The notes under the pieces were generated by a model that worked only from the letters and a program-made list of their open reading frames with translations, did not search any database and was not told where the DNA came from. DNA of 64,000 nucleotides, taken from the NCBI RefSeq assembly GCF_040718835.1, contig NZ_JBFEFG010000247.1, positions 1 through 64,000 of the forward strand, written 5' to 3'. The translations under genes and the position numbers were made by a program. Within the stretch, counting starts at the first letter, position 1. Each line of letters starts with the position of its first letter. Below are positions 43,159 through 52,153 of the stretch, piece after piece. The stretch comes from Bremerella sp. JC817 (lineage in GTDB: Bacteria > Planctomycetota > Planctomycetia > Pirellulales > Pirellulaceae).

Positions 43159-44433
43159 ATGTCGTCTTCCGATGCCACGACTCAAAGCTCGCCTGCCAAC
43201 AAGGCGGCCCGTGGAATTGTGTTCCTGACAGTCTTTATCGACTTGTTGGGCTTCGGCATGGTTCTACCGTTGTTGCCAATTTACGCCGACCAGTTTGTCG
43301 TCGACGAGGCTGGATGGATTATCGGGATGCTGATGGCCAGCTTCTCGGCCATGCAGTTCATCTTCGCTCCCCTCTGGGGAAGGCTCTCCGACCGAATCGG
43401 TCGCCGCCCGGTGCTCATGATTGGTCTGCTCGGCAGCGTCGTATTTTATACGTTGTTCGGTATCGGAACGGTCATGCAGTCGCTGACGGTCTTGTTTATC
43501 TCGCGAATCGGTGCCGGGATTGCCGGGGCGACCATCTCGACCGCCCAGGCCTACATCGCGGATACGACCACCCTGGAAGAACGTCCCAAGGGGATGGCTT
43601 TGATTGGGATGGCGTTTGGACTGGGGTTCACCTTTGGACCGCTGTTTGGTTACCTGGCTGTGCCCAGCGGAACTGGCGACCCAGGTCCTTGGCCAGGCTA
43701 TGCCGCTGCCGGCTTGTCATTTGTCGCGTTGATGTTGGCATACTTCAAGTTGCCAGAAAGCCGCTCGTCGCACAGTCCTTCGGCGGTCAAGCAGAATCTG
43801 TCGGTAGCAGGTCTGCGGGATGCGTTGTCGGTCCCATCGATCATGCTACTGCTGGTCGCGTTGTTTGTGGTGGTGTTCTCGTTCGCTAATTTCGAGACAA
43901 CACTTTCGATGCTGCTGAAAGGTCGCGAACGCGAATCGCAACCGTTTCAGTTTACGTTTGGTCAGGTCTGTTTGACCTATGCCTATATCGGCTTCACGCT
44001 GGCCTTGGTCCAAGGTGGCATCGTTCGCCGCGTAGCTGGTCGAATCAGCGAAGGCGTTCTCGCGTCGTTTGGGTGTGTGCTGATGATCGTCGGCATGCTG
44101 CTGATTTTGAAAGCGACGCAGTACCAATCGGTCGGTATGTTGCTAGGGGCTTTGGCCGTGGTGGTCGCCGGCTTTGGTTTTATGATGCCCTCGATCAACT
44201 CGTTCATCTCGCGCCGGAGCGATCCAGGCAAGCAAGGTGGCATCCTCGGTCTGGGGCAAAGCGTAAATTCGTTGGCTCGCATCGTTGGATCGGCACTGGG
44301 CATTCCGCTACTGAAGCTTAACATCCTCGCCCCGTTTGCGTTCTCGGCAGCGATCATGGGGCTCGGCTTGCTACTGGTAATCCTCGCCTCACGAAGCGGA
44401 AAAGACTTCGTGCCGAGCGAAGGGGATGTGTAG
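43159..44433 (+). CDS. MFS transporter, TetA-like drug exporter type
   Basis: 425 residues from ATG 43159 with GGAG upstream. Twelve membrane helices are apparent. The loop 2-3 motif GRLSDRIGRRPVLMIGLLGS is the MFS motif A, and RIGAGIAGATISTAQAYIADTTTLEERPKGMALIG is typical of the TetA/Bcr group. It is probably a proton-driven exporter of small hydrophobic compounds; the substrate cannot be deduced. It is divergent from the ligase gene at 41741-43021. Confidence 0.9.
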   Translation: MSSSDATTQSSPANKAARGIVFLTVFIDLLGFGMVLPLLPIYADQFVVDEAGWIIGMLMASFSAMQFIFAPLWGRLSDRIGRRPVLMIGLLGSVVFYTLFGIGTVMQSLTVLFISRIGAGIAGATISTAQAYIADTTTLEERPKGMALIGMAFGLGFTFGPLFGYLAVPSGTGDPGPWPGYAAAGLSFVALMLAYFKLPESRSSHSPSAVKQNLSVAGLRDALSVPSIMLLLVALFVVVFSFANFETTLSMLLKGRERESQPFQFTFGQVCLTYAYIGFTLALVQGGIVRRVAGRISEGVLASFGCVLMIVGMLLILKATQYQSVGMLLGALAVVVAGFGFMMPSINSFISRRSDPGKQGGILGLGQSVNSLARIVGSALGIPLLKLNILAPFAFSAAIMGLGLLLVILASRSGKDFVPSEGDV

Positions 44434-44519
44434 CACACGCTCCGGTCAAATGCGTTGCTTCTAGCGGTTCTTCGCCGGACAATAAGAGGACTCTCAACCT
44501 CATCCCCAGGAGTCTTCTC

Positions 44520-44942
44520 ATGCATCGCATCTGCTTAACGCCGGTTCTCGTTTTGCTTTTGTCGGCAAGTTGCCTGGCGGATGAGTCGCTCTGCCGCTGG
44601 TCATACGGCATCGCGACCGATCAGAAACAAGAGCTTGATTTGGAAGAGCGTTTCGTGCGCTTGCAGAAGGCTCTCGGTACGCCGCTGGCAACGCAATACG
44701 AATGCAAACGCAATCCTGTTTGCTGTATGTGGGTCACGTTCTGGAAACCGAACCCCAGCGGCGACGGCTACTTGATCCTCGTTCAGCCCGGCGGAGCGAT
44801 TCTGATGGCATCCGACCTGAGGCAGTTCGATCGGGCGATTGAACGCATCGAAGCCGAGGCAGTGCGAAAAGGGAATGAGGTTCACTTGCCGGTCGGCGTG
44901 ATGACCAGCTATTCGGTCGCGGCATTGTCGCCAGCGAAGTAA
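44520..44942 (+). CDS. Secreted protein, function unknown
   Basis: 140 residues with a signal peptide (residues 1-20, CLA-DE). The mature part has an alpha/beta look with WSYGIATDQKQELDLEERFVRLQKALG, CKRNPVCCMWVTFWKPNPSGDGYLILVQPGG and a helix before the C-terminus. Four cysteines in the mature part (in LCRW, YEC and VCC) could form disulphides. No family recognised. The ribosome site CAGGAG is partly inside a potential hairpin (44485-44518). Confidence 0.65.
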   Translation: MHRICLTPVLVLLLSASCLADESLCRWSYGIATDQKQELDLEERFVRLQKALGTPLATQYECKRNPVCCMWVTFWKPNPSGDGYLILVQPGGAILMASDLRQFDRAIERIEAEAVRKGNEVHLPVGVMTSYSVAALSPAK

Positions 44943-44952
44943 TTGCTACTCC

Positions 44953-45375
44953 CTAAGAGCTTTCAGAGCGATCGAGGGCTCTCTCTTGCTTCGCAATCGA
45001 TCTTCTTTGGGCAAGGTAGTTACCGATGGCCAGCAGCGGAATAAAGACCATGCCGGTCCCGAGCATGCCCATCGTCAGGTTGAAGCGAAGTAGACGTCCG
45101 AGCAGTTTGCGGGCTTCGACGGGCTCGGCCCAGATGGTGTGTTCTTCCTGAATCGACCAGACCAAAATGCCGCGATAGGTGTGGTAGGTAAAGGTCACGT
45201 CGCCCGGTTGGGGCGATTCATGCAGATCGATTCCCTGGAAGCACTTTCGTAAAGTGCCCAGGCCGATGTTATCGATGCCGACCCACAATACCCAAATCGG
45301 AATCCCGATCAGCAGGAACGGCGAGAGCATCGTCACGATTACCAACAGAAATTTGCCAATGCTCATGGATTCCAT
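44953..45375 (-). CDS. Membrane protein, two helices
   Basis: 140 residues. The ATG at 45375 overlaps the ruvX stop by one base (TAATG), with a second ATG three codons on. Two transmembrane segments (about 7-31 and 103-121) flank a domain of about 70 residues with DVTFTYHTYRGILVWSIQEEHTIWAEP. No family recognised. It is last in a four-gene minus-strand operon. Confidence 0.65.
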   Translation of the reverse strand: MESMSIGKFLLVIVTMLSPFLLIGIPIWVLWVGIDNIGLGTLRKCFQGIDLHESPQPGDVTFTYHTYRGILVWSIQEEHTIWAEPVEARKLLGRLLRFNLTMGMLGTGMVFIPLLAIGNYLAQRRSIAKQERALDRSESS

Positions 45376-45851
45376 TAATCTTCCAAGCCTGAGACGCTGC
45401 CGAGGGCTCGCTCAGGGTTTTCCAGGAATGCGGTAAGAAGGATCTGGGCCGAAAGCATGTCGAGGCGAGCCTTGCGCCGTTTCTTCGTCAGGCCTGCTCC
45501 CTGCAGCAAGTCTTTGGCCATGCTCGTGGTGAAGCGTTCGTCGTAGAAGGTCACCGGCACGCCGGTCGTCTCGAAGAGCCACTTGCCAAACTGCCGAGCC
45601 TCGAACGACTTCTGGCTTTCGTCGCCGCTCATGTGCACCGGCAAGCCGACAACGAACATGACGACCCGTTCTAGCTCGGCAAGTTCCTTGAAGTACTGAG
45701 CGTCTTTAGAAGGACTGCGGCGGTTGTAGTTTTCCAGTGGACTCGATAAGACTCGTTCTGGATCGGTAATGGCAATACCAATCCGAACCGTGCCGTAGTC
45801 GACCGCGGCGATGCGTCCTTTGTCCGGAATCGAGGGAAGCTGGTTGCTCAT
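45375..45851 (-). CDS. ruvX: Holliday junction resolvase-like protein RuvX/YqgF
   Basis: 158 residues, RNase H-like fold: AAVDYGTVRIGIAITD carries the first catalytic Asp, VVGLPVHMSGDESQK the second block, and PVTFYDERFTTSMAKDLL the third. The family takes part in pre-16S rRNA 5' processing (YqgF in E. coli) and was proposed as a resolvase. It lies 12 bp from manC and one base from the next gene. Confidence 0.93.
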   Translation of the reverse strand: MSNQLPSIPDKGRIAAVDYGTVRIGIAITDPERVLSSPLENYNRRSPSKDAQYFKELAELERVVMFVVGLPVHMSGDESQKSFEARQFGKWLFETTGVPVTFYDERFTTSMAKDLLQGAGLTKKRRKARLDMLSAQILLTAFLENPERALGSVSGLED

Positions 45852-45863
45852 GCGTGATCGACG

Positions 45864-46940
45864 TTACAGGTAACGCCGCAGTTCCCCCGACTGAAGCTTT
45901 TTGACCACCTCGCGGATGTCTTCTTCCCGCGACTTGTCGGCAACCAAGGTTGCGTCCGGAGTATGGACAATAATCAACTCGTCGGTTCCCAGCGTCACGA
46001 TCAGGTGGCCATCTTCACCCCGAACAATGCACCCGTTCGAGTCGATCGCCAGCACCTCGCCCAGGTGCGTGTTGCCTGCTTCGTCTTGCCCATGCAGACG
46101 GGCCATGCTTTGCCAGTTGCCAACGTCATCCCAGTTGAAGGGAGCTTCGACAACGACGATCTTCTCGTGATGTTCCATCACGGCGTAGTCGATCGACTTG
46201 CCTTTAATCGCCTCGAATTCCTGATCGAACACTTCCGCTTGCTGCGGTGTGCCCCAGGCATCGGCGATCTTCTGCAGGTGGCCAAGCATTTCTGGTTCGT
46301 GCTGCTTGAGGGCATCGAGAAACGTCTTGGCCTTCCAGATGAAGATCCCTGCGTTCCAGTAGAAGTTGCCAGAGTCGAAGTATTCCTGGGCGACTTCTCC
46401 CTTCGGCTTTTCACGGAAGCGGGCGACCTCAAAGGCCTTGATGCCGGTGGCGTCCAGCGGCTTGCCTCGCTCGATGTAGCCGAATGTTTCCGCCGCGTAG
46501 GTCGGCGTGATGCCAAAGGTGACGATCGTTTCAGGATCGGCTTCCACCAGGTTGGCGGCGGCCTGAATCGCTTCGCGGTAGACCGATTCGGGCGAGATAA
46601 CGTGGTCGGATGGCATTACGACCATCGTCGCGTCGGGGTCATTCTTTTGAACCAGCAGCGCGGCCAGGCCGATGCAGGGCGCGGTGTCGCGTTTGTAAGG
46701 TTCCCCCACGATCGAATTGGCAGGGATCTGCGGCAGTTGTTCCGCGATCGGTTCGACCAAATGCTGAGCCGTGAAAATGTAAAGCCGCTCCGGACTTACG
46801 AGGTCCCCCATGCGCGAGCAGGTGGCCTGGATCATCGACGCTTCTCCGGTCATGCGGAGAAGCTGTTTCGGTTGAGCGTTGCGACTGGCAGGCCAGAATC
46901 GCGTGCCGGATCCTCCGGCCATCACAATTGCGTGCAGCAT
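45864..46940 (-). CDS. manC: Mannose-1-phosphate guanylyltransferase
   Basis: 358 residues, the single-domain guanylyltransferase form without the phosphomannose-isomerase tail. The nucleotide loop is MAGGSGTRFWPASRNAQPKQLL. PSDHVI, FGYIERG, FREKP and NWDDVGNW are typical of the family. It makes GDP-mannose from GTP and mannose-1-phosphate for glycans. It follows the UDP-sugar pyrophosphorylase gene by 10 bp, so the two precursor enzymes are probably co-expressed. Confidence 0.93.
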   Translation of the reverse strand: MLHAIVMAGGSGTRFWPASRNAQPKQLLRMTGEASMIQATCSRMGDLVSPERLYIFTAQHLVEPIAEQLPQIPANSIVGEPYKRDTAPCIGLAALLVQKNDPDATMVVMPSDHVISPESVYREAIQAAANLVEADPETIVTFGITPTYAAETFGYIERGKPLDATGIKAFEVARFREKPKGEVAQEYFDSGNFYWNAGIFIWKAKTFLDALKQHEPEMLGHLQKIADAWGTPQQAEVFDQEFEAIKGKSIDYAVMEHHEKIVVVEAPFNWDDVGNWQSMARLHGQDEAGNTHLGEVLAIDSNGCIVRGEDGHLIVTLGTDELIIVHTPDATLVADKSREEDIREVVKKLQSGELRRYL

Positions 46941-46950
46941 GATGCGTTCC

Positions 46951-48345
46951 TTACGCTTCGATGAGATTCGCTTGTGCCAACTCTGGCTGGGCGACGAGTT
47001 TCGCTTTCAATTGGCCAGCATCCAATGCGGCCAGCGGGCTGATTTCGACCTGGCGGTCGGCTGGGCAATCGACGCCGCATTCGGTCAGCCATCCGCGATA
47101 AACAGCACACAAAGCTTCTTTGGCGGCCTGTGGTGTGTCGGAAGGGGCACCGTCGGCATTCTTCACCGGGGCAAACCGTTGAGCCGGATCGACTTCGACG
47201 ACCATCGGTGCCTTGGCTTGGGGAAGCAGGTCGAAGATGAATCGCTCGAACTTGATCGCATTCGGTTCCGTTGGCGAAACGACGTCGCCGGCCGGGCTGA
47301 CAAACGGGACCTTCTTGATCGCCTTGTGCCACGGCAAGCTACCGGCCAAGGTCGACATTCGTTCCAGGAACGACGTCTTCACGCCATGCACGGCAATGTT
47401 GCCGGCCCAATGCTTCAACGTGCCATCTTCGATCGTTTCCGCTGCTTGCTCGGCGGGGAGTTCGCTGTACTCGACCAGTTGCAGTTGACCATCAAGTTCA
47501 GCCAGGATGCCGAGCTTTTCTTCAGGCAGCTTCTTCGAGACAACCTGCGTCGACATTTCGCTCTCGGCCAGATGATGCAGACCAAGGAATTCTGGTTCGC
47601 CCACATCGGCCAGGGGATTGTCGACCTGAAAGTAATAGATCTGTTCGATGCCGCGCTGTTTCATGTCGGACAGGCAGCCGCTCTTTACCAATGCGGCGAG
47701 CATGCCGCCGTGTCCGTCCGGGCTGAGGGCCAAGGCGTCTGGCTCGGCCAGCAGAAGCTGCTTGGTTTCCAAGTCGATCGCTGGCATCGTTCCCTGGCAG
47801 AAGATGTGCAGGTCTTCCTTGGGCAGGCCGAAGCGGTCGTGCTGCTCGAGAAACTCGATCGTTTCTTCGTGCGTCGCCGGGCTGGTCATCAGGTACAGCG
47901 GAATCGGTTTGCCATAACGGCGGCTGCGGGCAACGATCTTTTCCAGGTGAATCTGAAACAGCGTCTTGCCAGAAACGGGACCAATCGGGAACATCCCCTT
48001 CGGGTGCTCGAAACCGAGTCGGGATCCTTGACCGCCGGCGACCAGCAGGGCCGCGACTTTGCCTTCGCTGAGAAGTTTCTCCCCCACTTCCCGGGCCTCG
48101 GCCAGTTTCGCAGTGTCCTGGTCCTTCAGGCGAACGGCTTTCGGGGGATGAAGCTTGGTGTAGTCGCGCGGCGATTCGGCGTTATCGCCACCACTGGCAA
48201 GTTCCGGCAGCTCTTGAAGGTCGACTTGCTGAAGCTGGGAAGCCAGCTTCGCCGCGGTCCCTTCATCGCATACTGCCAGATACTGGGCCATTTCAGTCTG
48301 GCCAGCGGCGTTGAGTTGATCGATCAGTTCCTGTTGCGACGCCAT
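46951..48345 (-). CDS. UDP-N-acetylhexosamine pyrophosphorylase-like UDPGP enzyme
   Basis: 464 residues from ATG 48345, chosen for the GGAGAG 7 bp upstream; an ATG at 48393 lacks one. The signature AALLVAGGQGSRLGFEHPKGM and KTLFQIHLEKI places it in the eukaryote-like UDPGP/UAP family, unrelated in domain layout to bacterial GlmU. PLYLMTSPATHEET, PDGHGGMLAAL, YYFQVDNPL and AIKFERFIFDLLP agree. It forms a UDP-sugar (UDP-GlcNAc most likely) from UTP and sugar-1-phosphate. First gene of the operon with manC and ruvX. Confidence 0.85.
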   Translation of the reverse strand: MASQQELIDQLNAAGQTEMAQYLAVCDEGTAAKLASQLQQVDLQELPELASGGDNAESPRDYTKLHPPKAVRLKDQDTAKLAEAREVGEKLLSEGKVAALLVAGGQGSRLGFEHPKGMFPIGPVSGKTLFQIHLEKIVARSRRYGKPIPLYLMTSPATHEETIEFLEQHDRFGLPKEDLHIFCQGTMPAIDLETKQLLLAEPDALALSPDGHGGMLAALVKSGCLSDMKQRGIEQIYYFQVDNPLADVGEPEFLGLHHLAESEMSTQVVSKKLPEEKLGILAELDGQLQLVEYSELPAEQAAETIEDGTLKHWAGNIAVHGVKTSFLERMSTLAGSLPWHKAIKKVPFVSPAGDVVSPTEPNAIKFERFIFDLLPQAKAPMVVEVDPAQRFAPVKNADGAPSDTPQAAKEALCAVYRGWLTECGVDCPADRQVEISPLAALDAGQLKAKLVAQPELAQANLIEA

Positions 48346-48620
48346 GTTGCTCTCCGAGATTCGTTGGGCTTCTATCGCATGTTCGCGAGACATGTTTTAG
48401 GGCTGCACGTCATTATTGGAAACGTGCAAAGACTTACAAGGGACGCAGGGCACATCACGCGCCGAAACTGCCCTAAGTGGCCGACATCGCGAAATTCTTC
48501 GTGGAAAATTCGTGAAATGCCATATGAAATCAATATGAATGGATGGTAGACGAACGACATGATAGAATCGCGGCCACCTCGTGCCTGGCTCCCTCCTCAC
48601 CCATTCGCAGGAATTCGATC

Positions 48621-49118
48621 GTGTCTCAGGTCAATGACGATCCGTTCAAGTCGCCCACGGCATCCCAACAAATGCATCGCCCGCCGGGCGAAGGAAACTC
48701 TGGTTTAATTCTGGCGGTCGCCATTATCAACTATGTTTTCGGTGGACTTCAGCTTGCGTGTGGTGCGTGCACGATTATCTTCGGGGCCGGCTTTTCGCAA
48801 ATGATGATTTCCGTCGCCAATGAAGACCCCAACTTCAATGCCGAAGGCAAAGCGGCGATGGGGTTAATCACCGTCTTTGTGATCGCCTTTGGCGTCGTCA
48901 CCGCCCTGCTTGGTTTGCCGGTGATCTTGGCGGGCTACGGTGTGCAGTGTCGCCGAGAATGGGGACGCATCTTATCGATCGTTCTGGCGGTGATCGCGGC
49001 GTTCTTTGGGGTCGTGAGCCTGGTCGGGATGAGCCCGATCTGTCTGGTATATGGCGGCTACGCGATCTTCACGCTGATCGTTTTGTTGAACTCGGACAAC
49101 GCTCGTATGTTTCGATAA
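48621..49118 (+). CDS. Membrane protein, four helices
   Basis: 165 residues from GTG 48621 with AGGAA upstream (VSQVNDDPFKSP). A polar N-terminus of about 30 residues leads into four transmembrane segments (about 29-54, 75-98, 112-131, 135-153). Function unknown. The following gene encodes a similar kind of protein on the same strand 47 bp on, so they may be a pair. Confidence 0.7.
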   Translation: MSQVNDDPFKSPTASQQMHRPPGEGNSGLILAVAIINYVFGGLQLACGACTIIFGAGFSQMMISVANEDPNFNAEGKAAMGLITVFVIAFGVVTALLGLPVILAGYGVQCRREWGRILSIVLAVIAAFFGVVSLVGMSPICLVYGGYAIFTLIVLLNSDNARMFR

Positions 49119-49165
49119 CGACGAGCCTTTCTGATGCCGGCCGGCTGCGGGAAGGGAGGTGGTGC

Positions 49166-49708
49166 ATGAATGACGACGCGGAATCGATTCACGAATCCGA
49201 ACTTGTTCCGGCCGTGCTGGTCGATGAGCCTAAGCCGCTGAATCTACAGATCCGAGTTCGGCCTGTACTGAAGCGCAAGAGAACGGCGGCGAGCTTTCCG
49301 GAAGGGCACATCTTTCTTGGGACCATCATCTGCTATGCGATCGGACTGTTTCAGATCATCGCGTCGGTGCTCATGATCTCGGTGATTCGTCAGATCATTG
49401 CGGTCTCGTACCGGCCGGTTGATCCGACCCGCGCCGCCATTGTTCAGGGAACCTACGTCGCGTTATGCGTCTGTGGATTTCTGATGCTGCTGGTAGGCAT
49501 TGGCCTGCGAGAGCCGGGAGCTGCCTATCCCTTTTGGGGACGTATTCTGGGGCTGGCTCAGGGCGTCGCGGCGTTTGGTTTCGCGTGCTATGTCAGCAAT
49601 CCGGCACTGCTCGTTCCGGCAGTGCTGGGGATGCTGGTGTTCGCTGCGATTCATCTCGAGCAAAAAGACCTGCGGCGCAAAGCGATGCTGCGGAATCAAC
49701 CGCGATAG
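49166..49708 (+). CDS. Membrane protein, function unknown
   Basis: 180 residues from ATG 49166, which has a strong GGGAGGTGG before it. An acidic N-terminus (MNDDAESIHESE) and a basic linker (RPVLKRKRTAASF) precede four helices (about 48-70, 88-107, 115-134, 136-155). No family recognised. The arrangement of N-terminal polar arm plus four helices repeats that of the gene before it. Confidence 0.68.
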   Translation: MNDDAESIHESELVPAVLVDEPKPLNLQIRVRPVLKRKRTAASFPEGHIFLGTIICYAIGLFQIIASVLMISVIRQIIAVSYRPVDPTRAAIVQGTYVALCVCGFLMLLVGIGLREPGAAYPFWGRILGLAQGVAAFGFACYVSNPALLVPAVLGMLVFAAIHLEQKDLRRKAMLRNQPR

Positions 49709-49723
49709 GAAACTGCCGCGTGG

Positions 49724-50653
49724 CTAGCAGGCTTCACGCATCTTCTTTTCCGCATCGATCGGGCAGAACGCCATGAATTCGAACACGGGAAGGGCTTCGA
49801 CGGTCGAGGCGTCGCGTAGCTTCAGGTCGAAGCGAACGCCATTGGAAAGAACCTGACCTGGCTTGATCTGAACCTCGGGGCCTTCCAGTTGATGCAGTTC
49901 GACATGAGGCACCGCCGGCAGAGGAGGGCAGAAGCCGACATGCAAATAGGCATGGCGTTGCCCAGGCGTGAAGGTTGCCCGAACGAGGCCATGGATCTGT
50001 TCCTGGCCGAACTCGACCCCGCGCGTCAGACGTTGGGTGACGTTGAGTGGCAGGTCGAGCGATTCTTCTTCCAAAGCTTCTTCGACGGGCTCGTCCGCTT
50101 CCATTGAAGCAACGTGCAGGATCGGGGTTGCTGGTTCTGGCGTTGGTTCCATGCCAGGTTCGATTGCTGCCGGGGCTTCTTCCGCGATGGTTTCTGTTTT
50201 CGTTTGCAGCTTCTCGGTTGCTGCTTGGAGCCAAGGCGAGATCTTGTCGCCATAGAGCGTCGAAACAAACAGCGATAGCGTGATGCCCTCTTGGGCGAGC
50301 GCGGCGAACCAAAGCAGGAAGGTGGCGTAAGCCGTGATGGGTTGGAAGGTCACCGAGCGAGCCAACAAGATCGCACAGCAAAACGGAGCGACTGCGATGA
50401 GGGCATGGAACTTGTCGCCCAGGTCTTTCGGGGCCGCGACCAGCCAGGCGGCGCGGATCGAAGCACACCATGCTGCGGTCAGCAAGGTAATTGCCAGGGC
50501 AGGGCCGCTCGATAGAAAGCCCGCCCCTTCGGTCGACAAACGAATGCCACAAGCGACCAGCGAAACGGTGGCTAGCAAGGCGGTACCACCGACTGCCAGC
50601 GAAAGGCAAATCCCACGAAGCTCGGGCGAAACGGGCGTGTTGTGGCGTTCCAT
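49724..50653 (-). CDS. Membrane protein with C-terminal soluble domain
   Basis: 309 residues from ATG 50653 (MERHNTPVSPELRG). Four hydrophobic segments fill residues 12-133. An acidic Pro/Glu-rich linker follows (EEAPAAIEPGMEPTPEPATP), then a beta-rich domain of about 110 residues (AYLHVGFCPPLPAVPHVELHQLEGPEVQIKPG). I do not recognise it. It lies about 100 bp behind metK but after the metK terminator, so it has its own promoter. Confidence 0.68.
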   Translation of the reverse strand: MERHNTPVSPELRGICLSLAVGGTALLATVSLVACGIRLSTEGAGFLSSGPALAITLLTAAWCASIRAAWLVAAPKDLGDKFHALIAVAPFCCAILLARSVTFQPITAYATFLLWFAALAQEGITLSLFVSTLYGDKISPWLQAATEKLQTKTETIAEEAPAAIEPGMEPTPEPATPILHVASMEADEPVEEALEEESLDLPLNVTQRLTRGVEFGQEQIHGLVRATFTPGQRHAYLHVGFCPPLPAVPHVELHQLEGPEVQIKPGQVLSNGVRFDLKLRDASTVEALPVFEFMAFCPIDAEKKMREAC

Positions 50654-50678
50654 GCCGAAATTTCCTGCTGCAATGCGC

Positions 50679-50716
50679 AAAAAAAGGGTTCCTGTCGCGA
50701 AGTGTGACAGGAACCC
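50679..50716 (-). terminator. Terminator of metK
   Basis: gggttcctgtc pairs perfectly with gacaggaaccc over 11 bp around a 9-base loop. On the minus strand a run of seven T follows. It begins about 37 bp past the metK stop. Confidence 0.85.
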
Positions 50717-50752
50717 CAAATTCTCGCAATGCGGAATCGGCTACGGATAGTA

Positions 50753-51928
50753 CTAAGCCGAAACGGTGACGCCTGCCAGCTTTGCCAGCTCTTCCGCTTT
50801 GTCGGTTGCTTCCCATGGGAATTCATCGCGACCGAAGTGACCACCTGCCGCGGTAGCGCGGAAGATCGGACGACGCAGGTCGAGGTATTCGATGATGCCG
50901 CCAGGGCTGAGCGGGAAGGTTTCCTTGACGATCTCGGCAATCTTTTCGTCGTCGACCTTACCGGTACCGAAGGTATCGATATGGACGCTGACCGGATCGG
51001 TCACGCCGATGGCGTAAGCCAACTGAACTTCGCAGCGTTCGGCCAGTCCGGCAGCGACGATATTCTTGGCAACGTACCGGCCCATGTAGGCGGCACTGCG
51101 GTCGACCTTGGTCGAGTCCTTGCCACTGAAAGCACCACCGCCGTGACGGCCCCAACCGCCGTAGGTGTCGACGATGATCTTACGACCAGTCAGGCCGCAG
51201 TCGCCCATGGGGCCACCAACGACGAACTTGCCGGTTGGGTTGATGTGATAGACGATGTCGTCGTCCAGAAATTCTTCTGGCAAGCAAGGCTTAACAACCT
51301 TTTCGATGACGAAATCGCGGATCGTGGCGTTGTCGACATCGGCCGAGTGCTGGGTCGAAACAACGACGGTGTGAATACCGACCGGGCGATCGCCATCGAA
51401 TTCGACGGTGACCTGGCTCTTGCTGTCAGGACGAAGCCAGTTGACTTCGCCGTTCTGGCGTGCTTCGGTCAAGCGATTGAGGATACGGTGCGACAGAGCG
51501 ACCGGCAGCGGCATCAGTTCCGGAGTGTGGTTACAAGCGTAGCCAAACATCAGGCCCTGGTCGCCAGCGCCAATTTCCTTCCCCTTGGCCGAGTCATCGT
51601 TCACACCTTGAGCGATGTCTGGGCTTTGACGGTCCAGGGTCACCATGACGGCACACGTATCAGCATTGAAGCCCATGTCGTCGCTGGTGTAACCGATGTC
51701 ACGAATGACCTGGCGGATGACGTCCTGATAGTCGATACGAGCCTGGGTGGTGATTTCACCAGCAACAATTGCCACACCGGTGGTGACCATCGTTTCGCAG
51801 GCCACGCGGCTGTAAGGGTCTTGAGCGAGCAAAGCGTCCAAGATGCCGTCCGAAATCTGATCGGCCATCTTGTCTGGGTGACCCATGCTGACCGATTCGC
51901 TAGTGAACAAATACTTTCCGGAAGCCAC
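50753..51928 (-). CDS. metK: S-adenosylmethionine synthetase
   Basis: 391 residues if GTG 51928 is the start, with CAGGAG 9 bp upstream. It makes S-adenosylmethionine from methionine and ATP. Motifs: [25 protein letters not shown] (ATP and metal site), [37 protein letters not shown] (phosphate loop) and [20 protein letters not shown]. It is monocistronic, with its own promoter candidate and terminator. No SAM riboswitch was recognised in the 5' region. Confidence 0.97.
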   Translation of the reverse strand: MASGKYLFTSESVSMGHPDKMADQISDGILDALLAQDPYSRVACETMVTTGVAIVAGEITTQARIDYQDVIRQVIRDIGYTSDDMGFNADTCAVMVTLDRQSPDIAQGVNDDSAKGKEIGAGDQGLMFGYACNHTPELMPLPVALSHRILNRLTEARQNGEVNWLRPDSKSQVTVEFDGDRPVGIHTVVVSTQHSADVDNATIRDFVIEKVVKPCLPEEFLDDDIVYHINPTGKFVVGGPMGDCGLTGRKIIVDTYGGWGRHGGGAFSGKDSTKVDRSAAYMGRYVAKNIVAAGLAERCEVQLAYAIGVTDPVSVHIDTFGTGKVDDEKIAEIVKETFPLSPGGIIEYLDLRRPIFRATAAGGHFGRDEFPWEATDKAEELAKLAGVTVSA

Positions 51929-52019
51929 CGATAAATTCTCCTGAGATACAGGGCAGCGCTGCTGCGCGGGGAGGAATGGATACGCCAACACTTCGTCTCA
52001 GACCATTGGCGAATAGGGC

Positions 52020-52049
52020 ATTATAGGGACAAGAGAAGATAGCGAACAA
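52020..52049 (-). promoter_or_regulatory. Candidate sigma-70 promoter of metK
   Basis: On the minus strand TTGTTC (52049-52044) and TATAAT (52025-52020) are 18 bp apart, about 90 bp before metK. The -10 context CCCTATAAT is the same as before secA. Confidence 0.5.
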
Positions 52050-52153
52050 CCGGGTAAATACGCTGAAATCTGCTTACAGGAAAGCAATTTCCCGCGGGTG
52101 AGACCAGTTCCTGGTGGGAGGTGTGGTTACAGTCGTTCTGGCGAGGCCAACGA

